Source of the DNA: Prorocentrum cordatum | Lineage: Eukaryota > Sar > Dinophyceae > Prorocentrales > Prorocentraceae | NCBI GenBank assembly: GCA_963575745.1 | Contig: CAUYUJ010001342.1 | Coordinates: 1-35,000 of the forward strand | Direction: 5' to 3' | Length of the DNA stretch: 35,000 nt | Made by a program: the position numbers and the translations under genes | The notes under the pieces: model-generated | What the model saw: the letters and a program-made list of their open reading frames with translations, nothing else | Told to the model about the DNA's origin: nothing | The model's database searches: none | Shown here: in pieces, positions 28,101-33,421 of the stretch | Numbering within the stretch: position 1 is the first letter of the stretch | Layout: each line of letters starts with the position of its first letter

Positions 28101-28358
28101 CGCTCCTCGCAGAGCCGGCGCAACATGGTATTCCACCGTAGTAGTAGTCCACCAAGTTGTGCCGTGGATTACAGGAATCAGAGCGAGAGCCAGCCACACG
28201 AGAGTGTAGCCAGCTCCGCTACCAAGTCGAAAACAAGCTGGTAAGCTTAGGTATGTGTTACGCTTTAAGCGTTGCCATATCCCAGGCTTTGGCTCATATC
28301 GCATGAGCAAGAGTGCAAGACGAAGCATGGGATCTGGAGTAAAGGATAGGATGGGCAT
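19128..28358 (-). CDS. Giant Gag-protease polyprotein with Tpt1, SH3-like and RING-like domains
   Basis: About 3,076 codons, far longer than a normal copia Gag. Numbered from the first ATG (28358, inside the 5' LTR; the real start may lie further in). Possible membrane segments at ~50-66 and ~168-190. Gag-like helical core ~210-390. Arg/Lys-rich stretch ~533-580. CCHC zinc knuckle Cys627, Cys630, His635, Cys640. Arg/Ser-rich segment near 950. SH3/Tudor-like segment ~1212-1260 (WYYSSSAQKWF). Tpt1/KptA-like domain ~1600-1865. RING-H2-like finger 2411-2459. Retropepsin-like motif MLDIGSNVNIIG with Asp2737, followed by TPSGHLAIPC. Linkers are rich in AGxPA blocks encoded by hairpin repeats. It would form the particle shell and package RNA; the extra domains are cargo of unknown role. 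Confidence 0.9.
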   Translation of the reverse strand: MPILSFTPDPMLRLALLLMRYEPKPGIWQRLKRNTYLSLPACFRLGSGAGYTLVWLALALIPVIHGTTWWTTTTVEYHVAPALRGAEPVRDRASGATRELETLSPTSLRYFTPDFHQMPIGNSIENVVTLRGYPQRGHLHPVPVRRLAATTPEPDKPQPKPITEAEMHMHWIKITIFGILWVIMGCAVGYMRQGMDDTRTTGPSWDPAGTTPFREYVREVHAWLNVTSGNMTPPQQAAALQRGLQGLARRIAMQVPSQIINYGVTVNGQPTDAVTYILYLLSTKFENLEDERQLNSGTALIDFRVERGERIDSVLARFEMARDEANSVGFVIPNFQILTLILFRALGVGASRAQHLLEPFNHQMPRTQADYDRLLTRMRNYGHVAERSPGNIAGIFTGHHSHAGVYATTAGSPAGPGEPNPWADPADMPNEATALLGQTGQASAEAAEANAWSNYSPGAAYTASPPSGTTLWGQAESSAQGSQPPSPFESGTDTDTSSDDEHNGIVSAGNDYPADDTHLSEQQRAEAAFMAYRKSKRRWRRFMKKPVRKVRRAVRRHFKRFGKGRGKGGRRRRMHGRGITAFLTSLTDMAFEEVLIGGKGRGHRRTSGKGKGRRGNPRDASGNTMKCHTCGSTEHLRDQCPKGKGKGSVHLAQNSFMDDIDYIDYEFYVNPEAAPAAGSSTYYVMARYAEATVALEDYAVTLFDEFHGWDEVDEVAYNAWFGLPAGPPAGDEVSEAETVPATEEELTAVLAPQVIGMPLLPNPSWAGSEAGDADDEMRGHPAYSDSEEAEEDYKDMLQEQVSEAIRLLSAPAHQQITMNELLSHPGAARLRPYLDSDMSASQMLTALQALAGSPAEETPDATAGPPAWSMDVFMQGCDQMDINDLTMEQLNDIGYFRSPYQNVFMVQDSSEDSEDMRYAKRDRRPSPPRDSEHDDQRPMARGSASAGPARRRSRSAPRRPTHDESGYPYSTEHSVGVSAQHVPDWYIKWYPGYSMDTLRHWYSKEYCTKRDETGAIIRTKGGKTKTPEAWDKRAKKQEIINDRKTYRKQVCQCEPFKGHMRRCPMDRPSRSPHHGETPWNWSHGDDAGNVHDPNKEVPGGGKRITEADRVPMTEEVANIVRENWVQLPNDHRLKEWNRRFHKEAGSPAGSSKEAGSPAGSSKEAGSPADAAPAAGSADDDWIAVASAAGSAAGTDHTELNEEWAAEDGSENPFPDGCACWYYSSSAQKWFCTRVIYRHENGKYKLAIKGTADIDQMRQVIHDHGQPEGPPRDPPGPQPGKGSRPPPRPKADSSSSPTPAKRHPSKSPEGTRGRAKARGIAKTDDPEPADPPGLSVTERKKAFAGPSTPMPQATRGDVKDEVRDKPLAAFRGDWTPTLHQPRLAPRPGSARMKAQPKPEAGMRSVRAEAAAKAKEDKGSAGPPAKAAPAVAAGTPAEGTLSREERFRVLKEFGDQQKLTDDAAADEGHPNPGAESSAGAASPAAGSAGPPVKAPPAALAGPPAHGQPVMSVLRNIPLGAIEYWQGIEGKGPKRTINPRVTPDDTDRYEVINCPDRRNFECRNDWEREQQTVGNMLRDRPPLRVAQHKAELLKVMERFGMDPTLPREGQMTKVSIWFSTALRHSPYWKDGFSRHFEKISTFDPYDGWVVVDDLLTNWTENDQWKGYREMHEVLIKGRPHTSYVYWVLLNCCEMIDHHGMQKGRLQMKCVEDSMLLPPRFRPKARRPQYFIRATNGHSSPGIHCPESLYKPITTWMKEPDDPVYFIHGTQWEYVKDILANGLSCLAQDNPKRKGGRQFVHGCPYLPGDPRIQSGIRPDSEVLIFCSINKMLSSGFSLWRSANDIVMTRGHDGRIPPDHILQIVSIAKYRVGEAWSNPLAYDKSRRRGQPADRIRTDDYLPLKMCDRTLGVMEDHAMYLKGWTKTDGRPFNLVMTEQDVAPRPYDTQTVLMMNAQEDEVMPEAGPPAGAGTPAVDTSDGSWQQVVTPVATVASPWRPGQQSWVQALNSHLTSADVSGLTDQLYRADPWAVHTGIQDARQRNLRPPAGPPGVLGPQPQRPPQQAGGARFVPMGGSDGGSPFRTPPSETSENSLWQRLQAIRGNPALAAALQATTPFGTPRGSEGGVAAGTPAERTPAESLAHAGPPADGQQGSDYERRAANLRAQATFLQQQADRVPSLLRNRNIDVTNHGDFRPLWSWTSEDAPNADPTNPYRQVFIPGIASHPIYGWDNHGPAEAQAMDAPMYPEYYAQMNNTPMIAGPPANEYTRNLANEMFRLQFTRAVDAQSMPHYAYMPTPTDPETVVQPAGLAVPAAMGSVPDYIRDVHDTQQAILASRQQARDNARLRQQRAIQRRIERENQAGTPADAGPPAERTDRRPPPTPYREGETTFERQARTRPDVPAPVISDYNFTQRPICMDTYEMGTTVWRLACGHFFHDTCWDRVAQQHVRNQRPGAPNEAPCAVCRGPGIITAHFPYAGQRDAESEQARQQERYVADAREMRRLREAVEALEARAAHSAEPSARAPAAQASPWPAPEQGIQMPILPTLRAQEPPAAGPPAEAAPAAKAGPPAIGPPNPGFLRAMEANIRRSGRSGGGTRRPTGSSRTSRVASPVSARSRASAESAEAAQFHTTFMIDTKGLTYARDDTDTLPPGGEWMSTLSANYWVLEQEPITVEERRQYEQMWCTELTMSQWVLEQRLLKGTLGSQITYHTDDHGTMALAARNGTFFPDEDGLPCISFMLDIGSNVNIIGANTARTFQEAMARYNHRPAICTLSKTLYINGVGEGAAICRKMGNFKIGVQYANEASPRIEEYASNIAEGSGANLPAIWGLGAMEARDTIIVLKPGYQKVIFPSGDYTLKLGRGAKVLRAKKTPSGHLAIPCGLYDGAKSQTVTNTFTIRSSRDGYTETENEEDPVNAGSPAGVGAGPPAGVSAGPPAETTAGQPATGQSMTVTTDTYIVEPYLDKQLLEDTTRLIVDRTLNSWWEGQQCPEGTWPHMKDALKSKIFWAVQEAVNKWTPENQAGPPATPPPPPSYTGGGSSDSAGPTRVEIVSVAAPATPAEPSANSMPPSQTATWSHDRR
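19537..19622. repeat. Four 14-nt hairpins at exact 24-bp spacing
   Basis: Hairpins start at 19537, 19561, 19585 and 19609. All have GCGGG/CCCGC stems, with plus-strand loops TTGC, TGGC, TGGC and TGAC. They encode AGQPA, AGPPA, AGPPA and AGSPA. Confidence 0.93.
20662..20711. repeat. Three 14-nt hairpins at 18-bp spacing with a stem swap
   Basis: Starts at 20662, 20680 and 20698. The outer two have GCGGG/CCCGC stems; the middle one has GCGGC/GCCGC with loop GGGA. The stem change is matched on both arms. Confidence 0.93.
20970..21130 (-). other. RING-H2-like zinc finger inside the Gag polyprotein
   Basis: Encoded residues Cys2411, Cys2426, His2428, His2431, Cys2434, Cys2456 and Cys2459 follow the RING-H2 spacing (CxHxxHxxC ... 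CxxC). The context is LACGHFFHDTCW and PCAVC. The second ligand of the first pair is Thr instead of Cys (ICMDT), so either that site is degenerate or a nearby Asp/His substitutes. RING-H2 fingers usually recruit ubiquitin-conjugating enzymes. Confidence 0.75.
22770..23550 (-). other. Tpt1/KptA-like RNA 2'-phosphotransferase domain inside the Gag polyprotein
   Basis: The order and spacing of motifs match the Tpt1/KptA family. LRHSP gives Arg1620-His1621, followed by DGWVVVDDLL. IRATNGHS gives Arg1729. YFIHGTQWEYVKDILANGL gives His1764. RQFVHG stands at the RQHVHLS position. SLWRSANDIVMT gives Arg1836, and IPPDHILQI follows. The Arg-His-Arg-Arg catalytic tetrad is complete. Family members transfer an internal RNA 2'-phosphate to NAD+ after tRNA splicing ligation, and some ADP-ribosylate RNA 5'-phosphate ends. 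There is a roughly 75-residue insert between the winged-helix-like N-lobe and the IRA motif compared with bacterial KptA. Confidence 0.85.
24838..24929. repeat. Four hairpins, last three in a 30-bp tandem repeat
   Basis: Starts at 24838 (GCGGC stem), 24856, 24886 and 24916 (GCGGG stems, TGAC loops). The 30-bp unit encodes KEAGSPAGSS. Confidence 0.92.
28209..28224 (-). other. Primer-binding site, initiator-tRNA-like
   Basis: Directly after the 5' LTR the sense strand reads TGGTAGCGGAGCTGG. TGG pairs with a tRNA CCA end. TGGTAGC-GAG matches the complement of animal-type initiator Met tRNA 3' ends except one base. No spacer separates it from the LTR, which supports the LTR boundary. The tRNA identity is inference, as the host tRNA is not in the window. 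Confidence 0.8.
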
Positions 28359-28509
28359 CGTCAATGGAAAAGGTATTTTCCGATCTCTGATGCAAGTCGT
28401 GCGCCTCAGTGAGGCACAGTCATATATTTGGCCGGGCCCGGTTTGAGCCAGGCACGGCAGCGGTACATGCTCGATTTATACCTCGCCTTTAACCTTCTCC
28501 GTTTAAAGT
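28225..28509 (-). repeat. 5' LTR of the retrotransposon
   Basis: 285 bp, 3 differences from the other LTR. The sense strand contains AAATATATGA, a weak TATA-like word, but dinoflagellate promoters are poorly defined. The polyprotein frame is already open inside this LTR (first ATG at 28358) and passes through the PBS. Confidence 0.95.
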
Positions 28510-28514
28510 AAGGG
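28510..28514. other. Target-site duplication AAGGG (right)
   Basis: Matches 12133-12137 exactly and is followed by CCCATAAGACGGGCCAAGAGG, i.e. satellite sequence. Confidence 0.9.
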
Positions 28515-29060
28515 CCCATAAGACGGGCCAAGAGGATCCCACAAGGCCTTCCAGACGATCCAAGAAGGCCCCGAGTCGCCGAACGATCGGTCCAAGACGT
28601 TCCAGATGGCCCCCACACAGCCCAACACGCCTCGAAAACGCCCCAGAGCACCCAGGAACCCTGCCAAGGAAGTTCCACGAGGTAAAAACCGACCCATTCC
28701 AATAAGGAAACAATAACTTCTAGCATGTGCGACGGTTCGGCCTTCACGGCGCCGAAGACAGCCCAACAGGCCCCCCAGATCATCCCAAGACGGCCCCAGA
28801 TGCCCCCGAAAGAGCCCCGAGGCACCCCGAGAGAGCACCAAGACGGCCCAAGAAGCGCCCAAGAAGCGCCCAAGACGGCCCAAGAGAGCCCCCTGAAGGC
28901 CCCCAGAGGGTCCCAAGAGGGGGATTCCGAATTGGGATTCCAACCCTCTGCCCCAAAGGGGCCCCTGAAACCACCAGCAGGACCCCAAGGGGCCCAGCAG
29001 AGGCCCCCCAAGAGGCACCAAAACCCCCGAGGGGCTCCGAGAGGCCTCCTGACAAGCCAC
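28515..29060. repeat. Degenerate GGCCCAAGA satellite, third block
   Basis: Same word family as 6290-7640. It contains a core near 28681-28780 with AAGGAAACAATAACTTC, GTTCGGCCTTC and CCAGATC in the order seen at 6781 and 7303. It is therefore a third, more diverged copy of the larger unit. Confidence 0.8.
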
Positions 29061-29164
29061 AGTAGCCCTGACCTCGAATCTCACAACCGACCGCACGCCA
29101 TAGCCGTCCCAACCCGATCATGTACCGAACCGAGGAACAGATTAGCGCGGCGACTGTTAGGAAA

Positions 29165-29204
<40 letters not shown>

Positions 29205-29352
29205 CATACATATATAATTATATGTGTACATGCATACATATACATACATACATACATACCTACCTACCTACCTACCTACATACATACATACATACATACA
29301 TGCATGCATGCATACATACATACATACATACATACATAAATACATACAAACA

Positions 29353-29384
<32 letters not shown>

Positions 29385-29490
29385 CACATACATACATACA
29401 TACATACATACATACATACATACATACATACGTACATACATACATGCATGCATGCATGCATGCATGCATGCATGCATAGATATTTACAGG
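29165..29490. repeat. (TA)n and (ATAC)n/(ATGC)n microsatellite
   Basis: A TA run at 29165-29200 is followed by ATAC tetramers to 29440 with blocks of CTAC and ATGC. Tyr/Ile/His/Thr and Met/Tyr/Cys frames are artefacts. Confidence 0.97.
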
Positions 29491-29698
29491 CGATTAACAG
29501 ATAATATTAGCTTGTATATATACATACAGATATACAATGATGTCTGTATATATGTGTATTACCCCGGCAAAGCAACCTAACAGCGATGTGTAGGAGCATA
29601 TCTGGAAGCATTCCCCTTAAGATTCAGATGAGAATCCAGTTGTAGAATTCTGCTGTTCTCGCAGTCGTAGTCGCATTCGCGATGACAGTCGCAGTGGC
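29491..29698. other. Spacer, no feature supported
   Basis: Mixed sequence with short TA runs, ending in GCAGTCGCAGT-like hexamer words that grade into the next repeat. Confidence 0.5.
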
Positions 29699-30036
29699 AA
29701 CGGCAGTCGCAGTCACAGCCTCAGCCTCAGCCTGCCTCAGCCTCAGCCTCAGCCTGCCTCAGCCTCAGCCTGCCTCAGCCTCAGCCTCAGCCTGCTTCAG
29801 CCTCAGCCTCAGTCTGCCTTCAGCCTCGGCCTCAGCCTCAGCCTGCCTCAGCCTCAGCCTGCAGCCTCAGCCTCAGCCTCAGCCTGCCTCAGCATCAGCC
29901 TCAGCCTCAGCCTCAGCCTCAGCCTGCCTCTGCCTCAGCCTCAGCCTGCTTCAGCCTCAGCCTCAGTCTGCCGTCGGCCTCGGCCTCAGCCTCAGCCTGC
30001 CTCAGCCTCAGCCTGCATCAGCCTCAGCCTCAGCAC
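29699..30036. repeat. (CAGCCT)n minisatellite
   Basis: CAGCCT hexamers with regular CAGCCTGC insertions. A higher-order block (CTTCAGCCTCAGCCTCAGTCTGCC) occurs near 29795 and 29948. The Ala/Ser/Leu frame is a repeat translation. Confidence 0.96.
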
Positions 30037-30049
30037 GAAGCGACCCAGC

Positions 30050-30492
30050 TAGAAGGACAAAGCGCTGAATGTACACCGATGTGTTCGACGACTGCGTATG
30101 TAATGATGTGACGATATACAGACTGAGCCCTTCGTGAATGTCTACATGTTTTTCTGACGCCTACAAACGGCGCTGACGTGTGTGAGAAAATTGTCCGCGC
30201 AGCAAAAGCCGGCGAAGCGTGCGGGAGCTCGCATGCTGAGACAGACTACGTCTGCAGACCGCCAGCTGCAAAAGGTTGCGAGCGGCTCTTGGAAGATGTT
30301 TACGGAACGGAGCTACGGTGTCTGAAAACATTGGCATCGAAGCGAAGAGCCTCGGAGCCCTGCAACCTGAGAAACACCGCAGGAACTCGCATACTGAAAA
30401 GGAATGCATTGCAAACCGCACGCTGCGAACCCTGCAGGCTGAGAAGCACCGCAGGATGTCGCATGCTGAAAAGCACTTGTACTGCAGAGCGC
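30050..30492. repeat. 443-bp direct repeat, copy A
   Basis: Aligns without gaps to 32847-33289 (offset 2797) with about seven substitutions (~98% identical). It lies about 320 bp beyond the 3' end of the minus-strand gene ending at 30815. Internally it contains two ~72-bp subunits (from 30359 and 30431), each with a CCTGCA...CTGAGAA...CACCGCAGGA block. A short open frame here occurs in both copies but has no recognisable domain. Confidence 0.93.
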
Positions 30493-30814
30493 TAGCACTC
30501 CATCTCGGGCTCGGACCCCCCCGTCCTGATCCAGAACGTGTCCGGCCACGGCCTGAAAATGCCGTTCCAACTCCCGAGGATCAGCTGGCACTCCGGCTCT
30601 GGGACACTCCAGTACGTCTTGAGCACCTTGAGCCAGGCCCCATCTCGGGATCCCCACAGCACGCTGTACTTGACCGAGACCGTGCCGAACTCATAACAAT
30701 TGACCTCCGAAGGACCTGCGAGTGCAGGCTGAGAAACACCACGCGATTGCAGGGCACGGCATTGCGTGTCACATGAGTGCAGGCTGAGAAGCACCACATC
30801 TCGTTTGCCAGAGA

Positions 30815-31885
30815 TCACTCCCAGGTTATTTGATCCCGCAACACCAGCCACGGCGTAGCTGCCACAGGGGCCGCAGATAGCAACGGTTCGGTCACCCAAT
30901 TGGCGTTCCGGTGAGTCACAATTCGCGCGTGGCTCCACGAGCCTGTGTAGCGCGATTTGCGGGGCACCAGTGTGCTGTAGGTGTTGTTGCCGTAGCAGAA
31001 GACGGCCTCTGGAGCCCAGTGCGGATTCCAGCGGACAGCGTAGACCCTGTGGACGCCATTGCGGATGACGTCGCGCGCACCTTCGATATGTGCCACCCAT
31101 CGAAGCCAGTCAAATGCTGAGCCATCGGTGATGTCAACAGCACCTGGGGCAGTCTCGCCATGGTGGTAGTGCAACAGCGATTGGAGAGCGGCGCTGGCTT
31201 CGTCGCGGCCCACAATCTGGCGCGAGCAGGCTGCCTCTTGCAGGTGCTCCTGTGTGAAGAGCAGTGGGGCATCACCGCCAGTCTCGGCAGGCTGAGCAGC
31301 GCCACCGTCAGGCACGGCAGTCTGAGCAGCGCCGCCACGAGGAACATGAGGCTGAGCAGCGCCAGGCTCAGGCACGGCAGGCTGAGCAACGGCGCGTGGT
31401 GGACCGACATAGGTGGGCTCATCGGGTCGGCCGTTCTTATGGTAATGCAGGCGCATGGCTGAACCGTCTGCACGACGGAACTCGAAGAAGTGCCTGCCGT
31501 GGCCATCCGTGTTGGAGTAGTTAGGGTCGCGCTCTGTCTCGATGATGCGAAAGAGAACCTGGGCGATGCCCTGCCCGATTATGCGCTCAGCGAAACCCGG
31601 AGCGGCAGACCGAAGCAGTTGCTTCCAGTCGTAGGACGGGTCGTTTGTTACGTCTTTGAACGACAAGTTGTTGACAATGCACTCGGCGCGCAGCGCGCGC
31701 TGCCACTGGCAGGCGGTCTTGCCGCCCATCCCTGGTGTACGGCGGATGTCTTCGAGGTGAGCCTGCTCAAAGACCACGTCGACACCTGGCTGAGGAGTCG
31801 GTGCGGGCGGATCCGGCAGAATCTCCCACGGGCCATCGCACGGGGCCGGGGGTGGCGGGGGCGATGCCTTGCCGCGTGCTGGCAT
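30815..31885 (-). CDS. Hypothetical protein with two related ~80-residue domains; probable recycled cDNA
   Basis: 356 codons from the ATG at 31885 (PARGKASPPPPPAPCDG). The frame stays open further upstream, but that part contains spliced-leader relics and so is 5' UTR. A proline-rich start is followed by domain 1 (~37-115: VFEQAHL, WQRALRA, SFKDVTND, YDWKQLL, AERIIGQGIAQVLFRI). Then comes a linker of four GAAQP-type repeats (~165-199) and domain 2 (~209-290: LFTQEHL, AALQSLL, VDITDGSAFDWLRWV, RDVIRNGVHRVYAVRW). The two domains share spacing and the DW-plus-helix pattern, so they look like an internal duplication. No family recognised. No introns are apparent, consistent with retroposition of an mRNA. 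Confidence 0.7.
   Translation of the reverse strand: MPARGKASPPPPPAPCDGPWEILPDPPAPTPQPGVDVVFEQAHLEDIRRTPGMGGKTACQWQRALRAECIVNNLSFKDVTNDPSYDWKQLLRSAAPGFAERIIGQGIAQVLFRIIETERDPNYSNTDGHGRHFFEFRRADGSAMRLHYHKNGRPDEPTYVGPPRAVAQPAVPEPGAAQPHVPRGGAAQTAVPDGGAAQPAETGGDAPLLFTQEHLQEAACSRQIVGRDEASAALQSLLHYHHGETAPGAVDITDGSAFDWLRWVAHIEGARDVIRNGVHRVYAVRWNPHWAPEAVFCYGNNTYSTLVPRKSRYTGSWSHARIVTHRNANWVTEPLLSAAPVAATPWLVLRDQITWE
31290..31393. repeat. Four-copy 30-bp tandem repeat carrying hairpin family 2
   Basis: GGCTGAGCAGCGCC or a close variant starts at 31290, 31320, 31350 and 31380. It is in frame with the gene and encodes the GAAQP linker. Confidence 0.9.
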
Positions 31886-31897
31886 TGTGACAAGGCA

Positions 31898-31911
31898 GGC
31901 TGAGGAGCACC
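31898..31911 (-). repeat. Hairpin family 2 copy in the 5' UTR
   Basis: GGCTGAGGAGCACC on plus lies between the spliced-leader relics and the ATG at 31885. Confidence 0.75.
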
Positions 31912-31936
31912 GCCGCGGCTGGACGGCCAGGTGAAA

Positions 31937-31980
31937 CTCGAGCAAACATGTGGCTACAGCTCTAAGCAAAATGGCTACGA
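31937..31980 (-). other. Two tandem spliced-leader relics
   Basis: The minus strand at 31979-31967 reads CGTAGCCATTTTG, an exact 13-nt match to the middle of the dinoflagellate spliced leader. CTTAGAG follows where GCTCAAG is expected. Immediately downstream, 31959-31937 reads GTAGCCA, CATG, TTTGCTCGAG, a second degraded leader. Stacked relics upstream of an intronless gene are the accepted signature of repeated trans-splicing, reverse transcription and reinsertion in dinoflagellates. Confidence 0.8.
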
Positions 31981-31984
31981 GGAG

Positions 31985-32846
31985 GTTAAGGATGATGATG
32001 ATGGTGTTGATAGGAAACCCGGTATCAGCGAGTTGATGTACAATGAGGTGTCCGCAAACGAGACACTGCTGTCAACGCTGTTATAACTAACCACAAACGA
32101 GACACTGCTATCAACGCTTGCACAATTAAAAAGAAACGCTGGCATTGACACTACTAGCAATACCAAAGTGGAGTTTAAACGAGGCACTGCCATCAACCGA
32201 TTCAACTTCCAATAAAAGAAGATCACAAATGAGTTCACTCTGAAGTGACCCATGGCTATCAATGCGAGAAGTCTCTGCAAACTATTCACTCATGGCGACC
32301 GCCGCGCACACGCGTGTAGGAAATCGTTGATGATGATAGTGGTAATGGAGTGGGGGCCAGTAATGCAGATACACTGCTGTGCATTCACTTGCTGCGAAAA
32401 GAAACTCTGCATGAATGAGTTGATATATAATGAGTTGTCCACAAACGAGACACTGCTATCAACGCTTGTATAAGTAAAAAGAAACGCTGCTATCGACACT
32501 TCCCCCAATACTAAAGTTGTCTTTAAACGAGTCACTGCCATGAACGGCTTCAACTACAGTGTAACGAAAGGAACTGCAGGCTGAGAAGCACCGCAGGCCA
32601 ACGTGAACCAGTCGTGGTGATGAGGATGAGTGAAATCTGCGATGATGATAGCGATCATGAAGTCGGTTGTAGGAACCCACTTTTGTAGTAACCAACATAC
32701 ACTGGTATGCATTCACTTATGGTGAAAGGAAACTCGGCATCAGTGAGTTGATATAGAATGAGTTGTCCGCAAACGAGACACTGCTATCAACGCTTTTAGA
32801 ACGAAGCGAACCCATCAGAACACTGTTATCAACGGAAAGAATGCTG
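31985..32846. repeat. Three diverged tandem repeats, about 330-390 bp
   Basis: GAGTTGAT(A/G)TA followed by AATGAG(T/G)TGTCC and AAACGAGACACTGCT recurs near 32030, 32418 and 32744. GATGATGAT words, a GGAAAC(T/C)C block and TATCAACGCTT recur in the same order. No coding frame is conserved across units. The word CTGCTATCAACG is the most frequent core. Confidence 0.75.
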
Positions 32847-33289
32847 TAGAAGGACAAAGCGCTGAATGCACACCGATGTGTTCGACGACTGCGTATGTAA
32901 TGATGTGACGATATACAGACTAAGCCCTTCGTGAATGTCTACATGTTTTTCTGACGCCTACAAACGGCGCTGACGTGCGTGAGAAAATTGTCCGCGCAGC
33001 AAAAGCCGGCGAAGCGTGCGGGAGCTCGCATGCTGAGACAGACTACGTCTGCAGACCGCCAGCTGCAAAAGGTTGCGAGCGGTTCTTGGAAGATGTTTAC
33101 GGAACGGAGCTACGGTGTCTGAAAACATTGGCATCGAAGCGAAGAGCCTCGGAGCCCTGCAGCCTGAGAAACACCGCAGGAACTCGCATACTGAAAAGGA
33201 ATGCATTGCAAACCGCACGTTGGGAACCCTGCAGGCTGAGAAGCACCGCAGGATGTCGCATGCTGAAAAGCACTTGTACTGCAGAGCGC
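32847..33289. repeat. 443-bp direct repeat, copy B
   Basis: Gap-free match to 30050-30492. It lies just beyond the 3' end of the minus-strand frame ending at 33422, as copy A lies beyond the gene ending at 30815. The ~72-bp subunit array continues here for one further copy (33301). Confidence 0.93.
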
Positions 33290-33421
33290 AAGCTGCGAAA
33301 CCTGCAGGCTGAGAAGCACCGCAGGAACTCGCATGCTTTCGAACACTACTGCTCGAGACCGCAGCTGGAGAGCGGCAGACCGCAGGCTGAGAAGCACCGC
33401 GGGCAGGGAGACTTGCAAAAC
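33290..33421. repeat. Hairpin family 2 copies downstream of copy B
   Basis: GGCTGAGAAGCACC occurs at 33307 and 33385, each in a CTGCAG/GCAG context that lengthens the stem. Otherwise no feature. Confidence 0.7.

Larger units (their letters stand above)
12515..28103. repeat. Interspersed 14-nt hairpin family inside the retroelement
   Basis: I count 43 perfect 14-mers with a 5-bp stem and 4-nt loop. Isolated or paired copies besides the clusters: 12515, 12534, 12567, 14537, 14555, 15193, 17749, 19180, 19294, 20809, 21262, 21280, 21934, 21979, 22453, 22471, 23854, 23932, 24055, 24091, 25759, 25795, 26173, 26329, 26923, 27118, 27956 and 28064. Stem types on the plus strand are GCGGG/CCCGC, GCGGC/GCCGC, GCGGA/TCCGC, GCGAG/CTCGC and GCAAG/CTTGC. 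Five 15-nt versions with 5-nt loops start at 19230, 22699, 25509, 26013 and 28089. Degenerate copies include 13087, 21586, 21952, 24073 and 27941. None was seen in the LTRs or outside the element. Confidence 0.93.
12138..28509 (-). mobile_element. Complete 16.4-kb copia-order LTR retrotransposon
   Basis: Two 285-bp LTRs, a 5-bp TSD, a PBS next to the 5' LTR and the order Gag-protease-integrase-RT-RNase H (Ty1/copia order) define a full-length element on the minus strand. Its length is about three times the ~5 kb of ordinary copia elements. The excess is a ~3,000-codon Gag/Pro region holding Tpt1-like, SH3-like and RING-like domains, and ~880 codons ahead of the integrase with a methyltransferase-like fold. 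All parts share one frame with three internal stops. The LTRs differ at only 3 of 285 sites, so the insertion is fairly recent. The two TAA codons before RT suggest this copy may not be autonomous. Confidence 0.95.

Noticed and set aside
30050-33289. A second LTR retrotransposon bounded by the 443-bp repeats
   Set aside because: No TSD, PBS, integrase, RT or recombinase could be found between or beside the repeats, so I annotate only direct repeats.
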